Below, piece by piece: positions 63,997 to 64,000 of a stretch of DNA of 64,000 nt (positions within the stretch are counted from its first letter, which is position 1; the number at the start of each line of letters is the position of its first letter). Origin of the DNA: Sphingomonas sp. FARSPH (GTDB lineage Bacteria; Pseudomonadota; Alphaproteobacteria; Sphingomonadales; Sphingomonadaceae). Position numbers and translations under genes: made by a program. Under the pieces are notes generated by a model, which was given only the letters and a program-made list of their open reading frames with translations, did no database searches and was not told where the DNA came from. The DNA is taken from contig NZ_CP029985.1 in NCBI RefSeq assembly GCF_003355005.1, forward strand, positions 2,285,001 to 2,349,000. Direction: 5' to 3'.

Positions 63997-64000
63997 TTCC

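Overview
The window is a high-GC alphaproteobacterial chromosome segment, most likely from a sphingomonad (Sphingomonas or a close relative). Direct support: a serine palmitoyltransferase / acyl carrier protein / NAD-dependent reductase cluster (15.6-18.0 kb) as used for bacterial sphingolipid synthesis, a seven-gene SUF iron-sulfur operon, a TonB-dependent receptor relic, and many GC-rich paired palindromes (REP/REPIN-like). The species assignment is inference.

Layout. 0-1.1 kb: pyrD. 1.2-8.0 kb: SUF operon, regulator-sufB-orf-sufC-orf-sufD-sufS-sufT-sufA, mostly translationally coupled; a palindromic element has inserted in frame into sufC. 8-23.2 kb: mainly core genes (GNAT protein, desaturase, lptF/lptG, a CHASE3 hybrid histidine kinase, sphingolipid genes, proB, obg, rpmA/rplU, hspQ). 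At 23.36 kb a tRNA-Ser(CGA) marks the change to accessory DNA.

23.5-43 kb is accessory. It opens with a dead IS6-family element and an intact IS5-family element. A minus-strand operon (30.2 to 25.2 kb) follows: ATP-grasp ligase, SfnG-like flavin monooxygenase, DAACS symporter lacking the acidic-side-chain-binding arginine, three-histidine-box membrane desaturase/hydroxylase, and a PhnD-like binding-protein fold without a signal peptide. I do not recognise this combination; it is the best candidate here for an undescribed pathway. Upstream lie an IS3-family relic, a TetR regulator, a TonB-dependent receptor with a frameshifted N-terminus, and a GH3 glycosidase whose N-terminal half is frameshifted and partly duplicated. 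Two secreted hydrolases, a GlxA-type AraC regulator with a divergent SDR, a SnoaL-like/MarR pair with a clear palindromic operator, and a second IS6-family relic (42 kb) complete the region. The two IS6 relics lie in opposite orientations around about 18 kb.

42-64 kb returns to core functions: secreted GATase-like protein, L,D-transpeptidase, prmA, a soluble chemoreceptor, sdhCDAB (with two unrelated genes between sdhA and sdhB), a thioesterase, zapE, an acyltransferase, then a TCA-cycle run mdh-orf-sucD-sucA-sucB. The last has no sucC in the window. The sdh and mdh-suc groups together cover 2-oxoglutarate to oxaloacetate except fumarase and the succinyl-CoA synthetase beta subunit.
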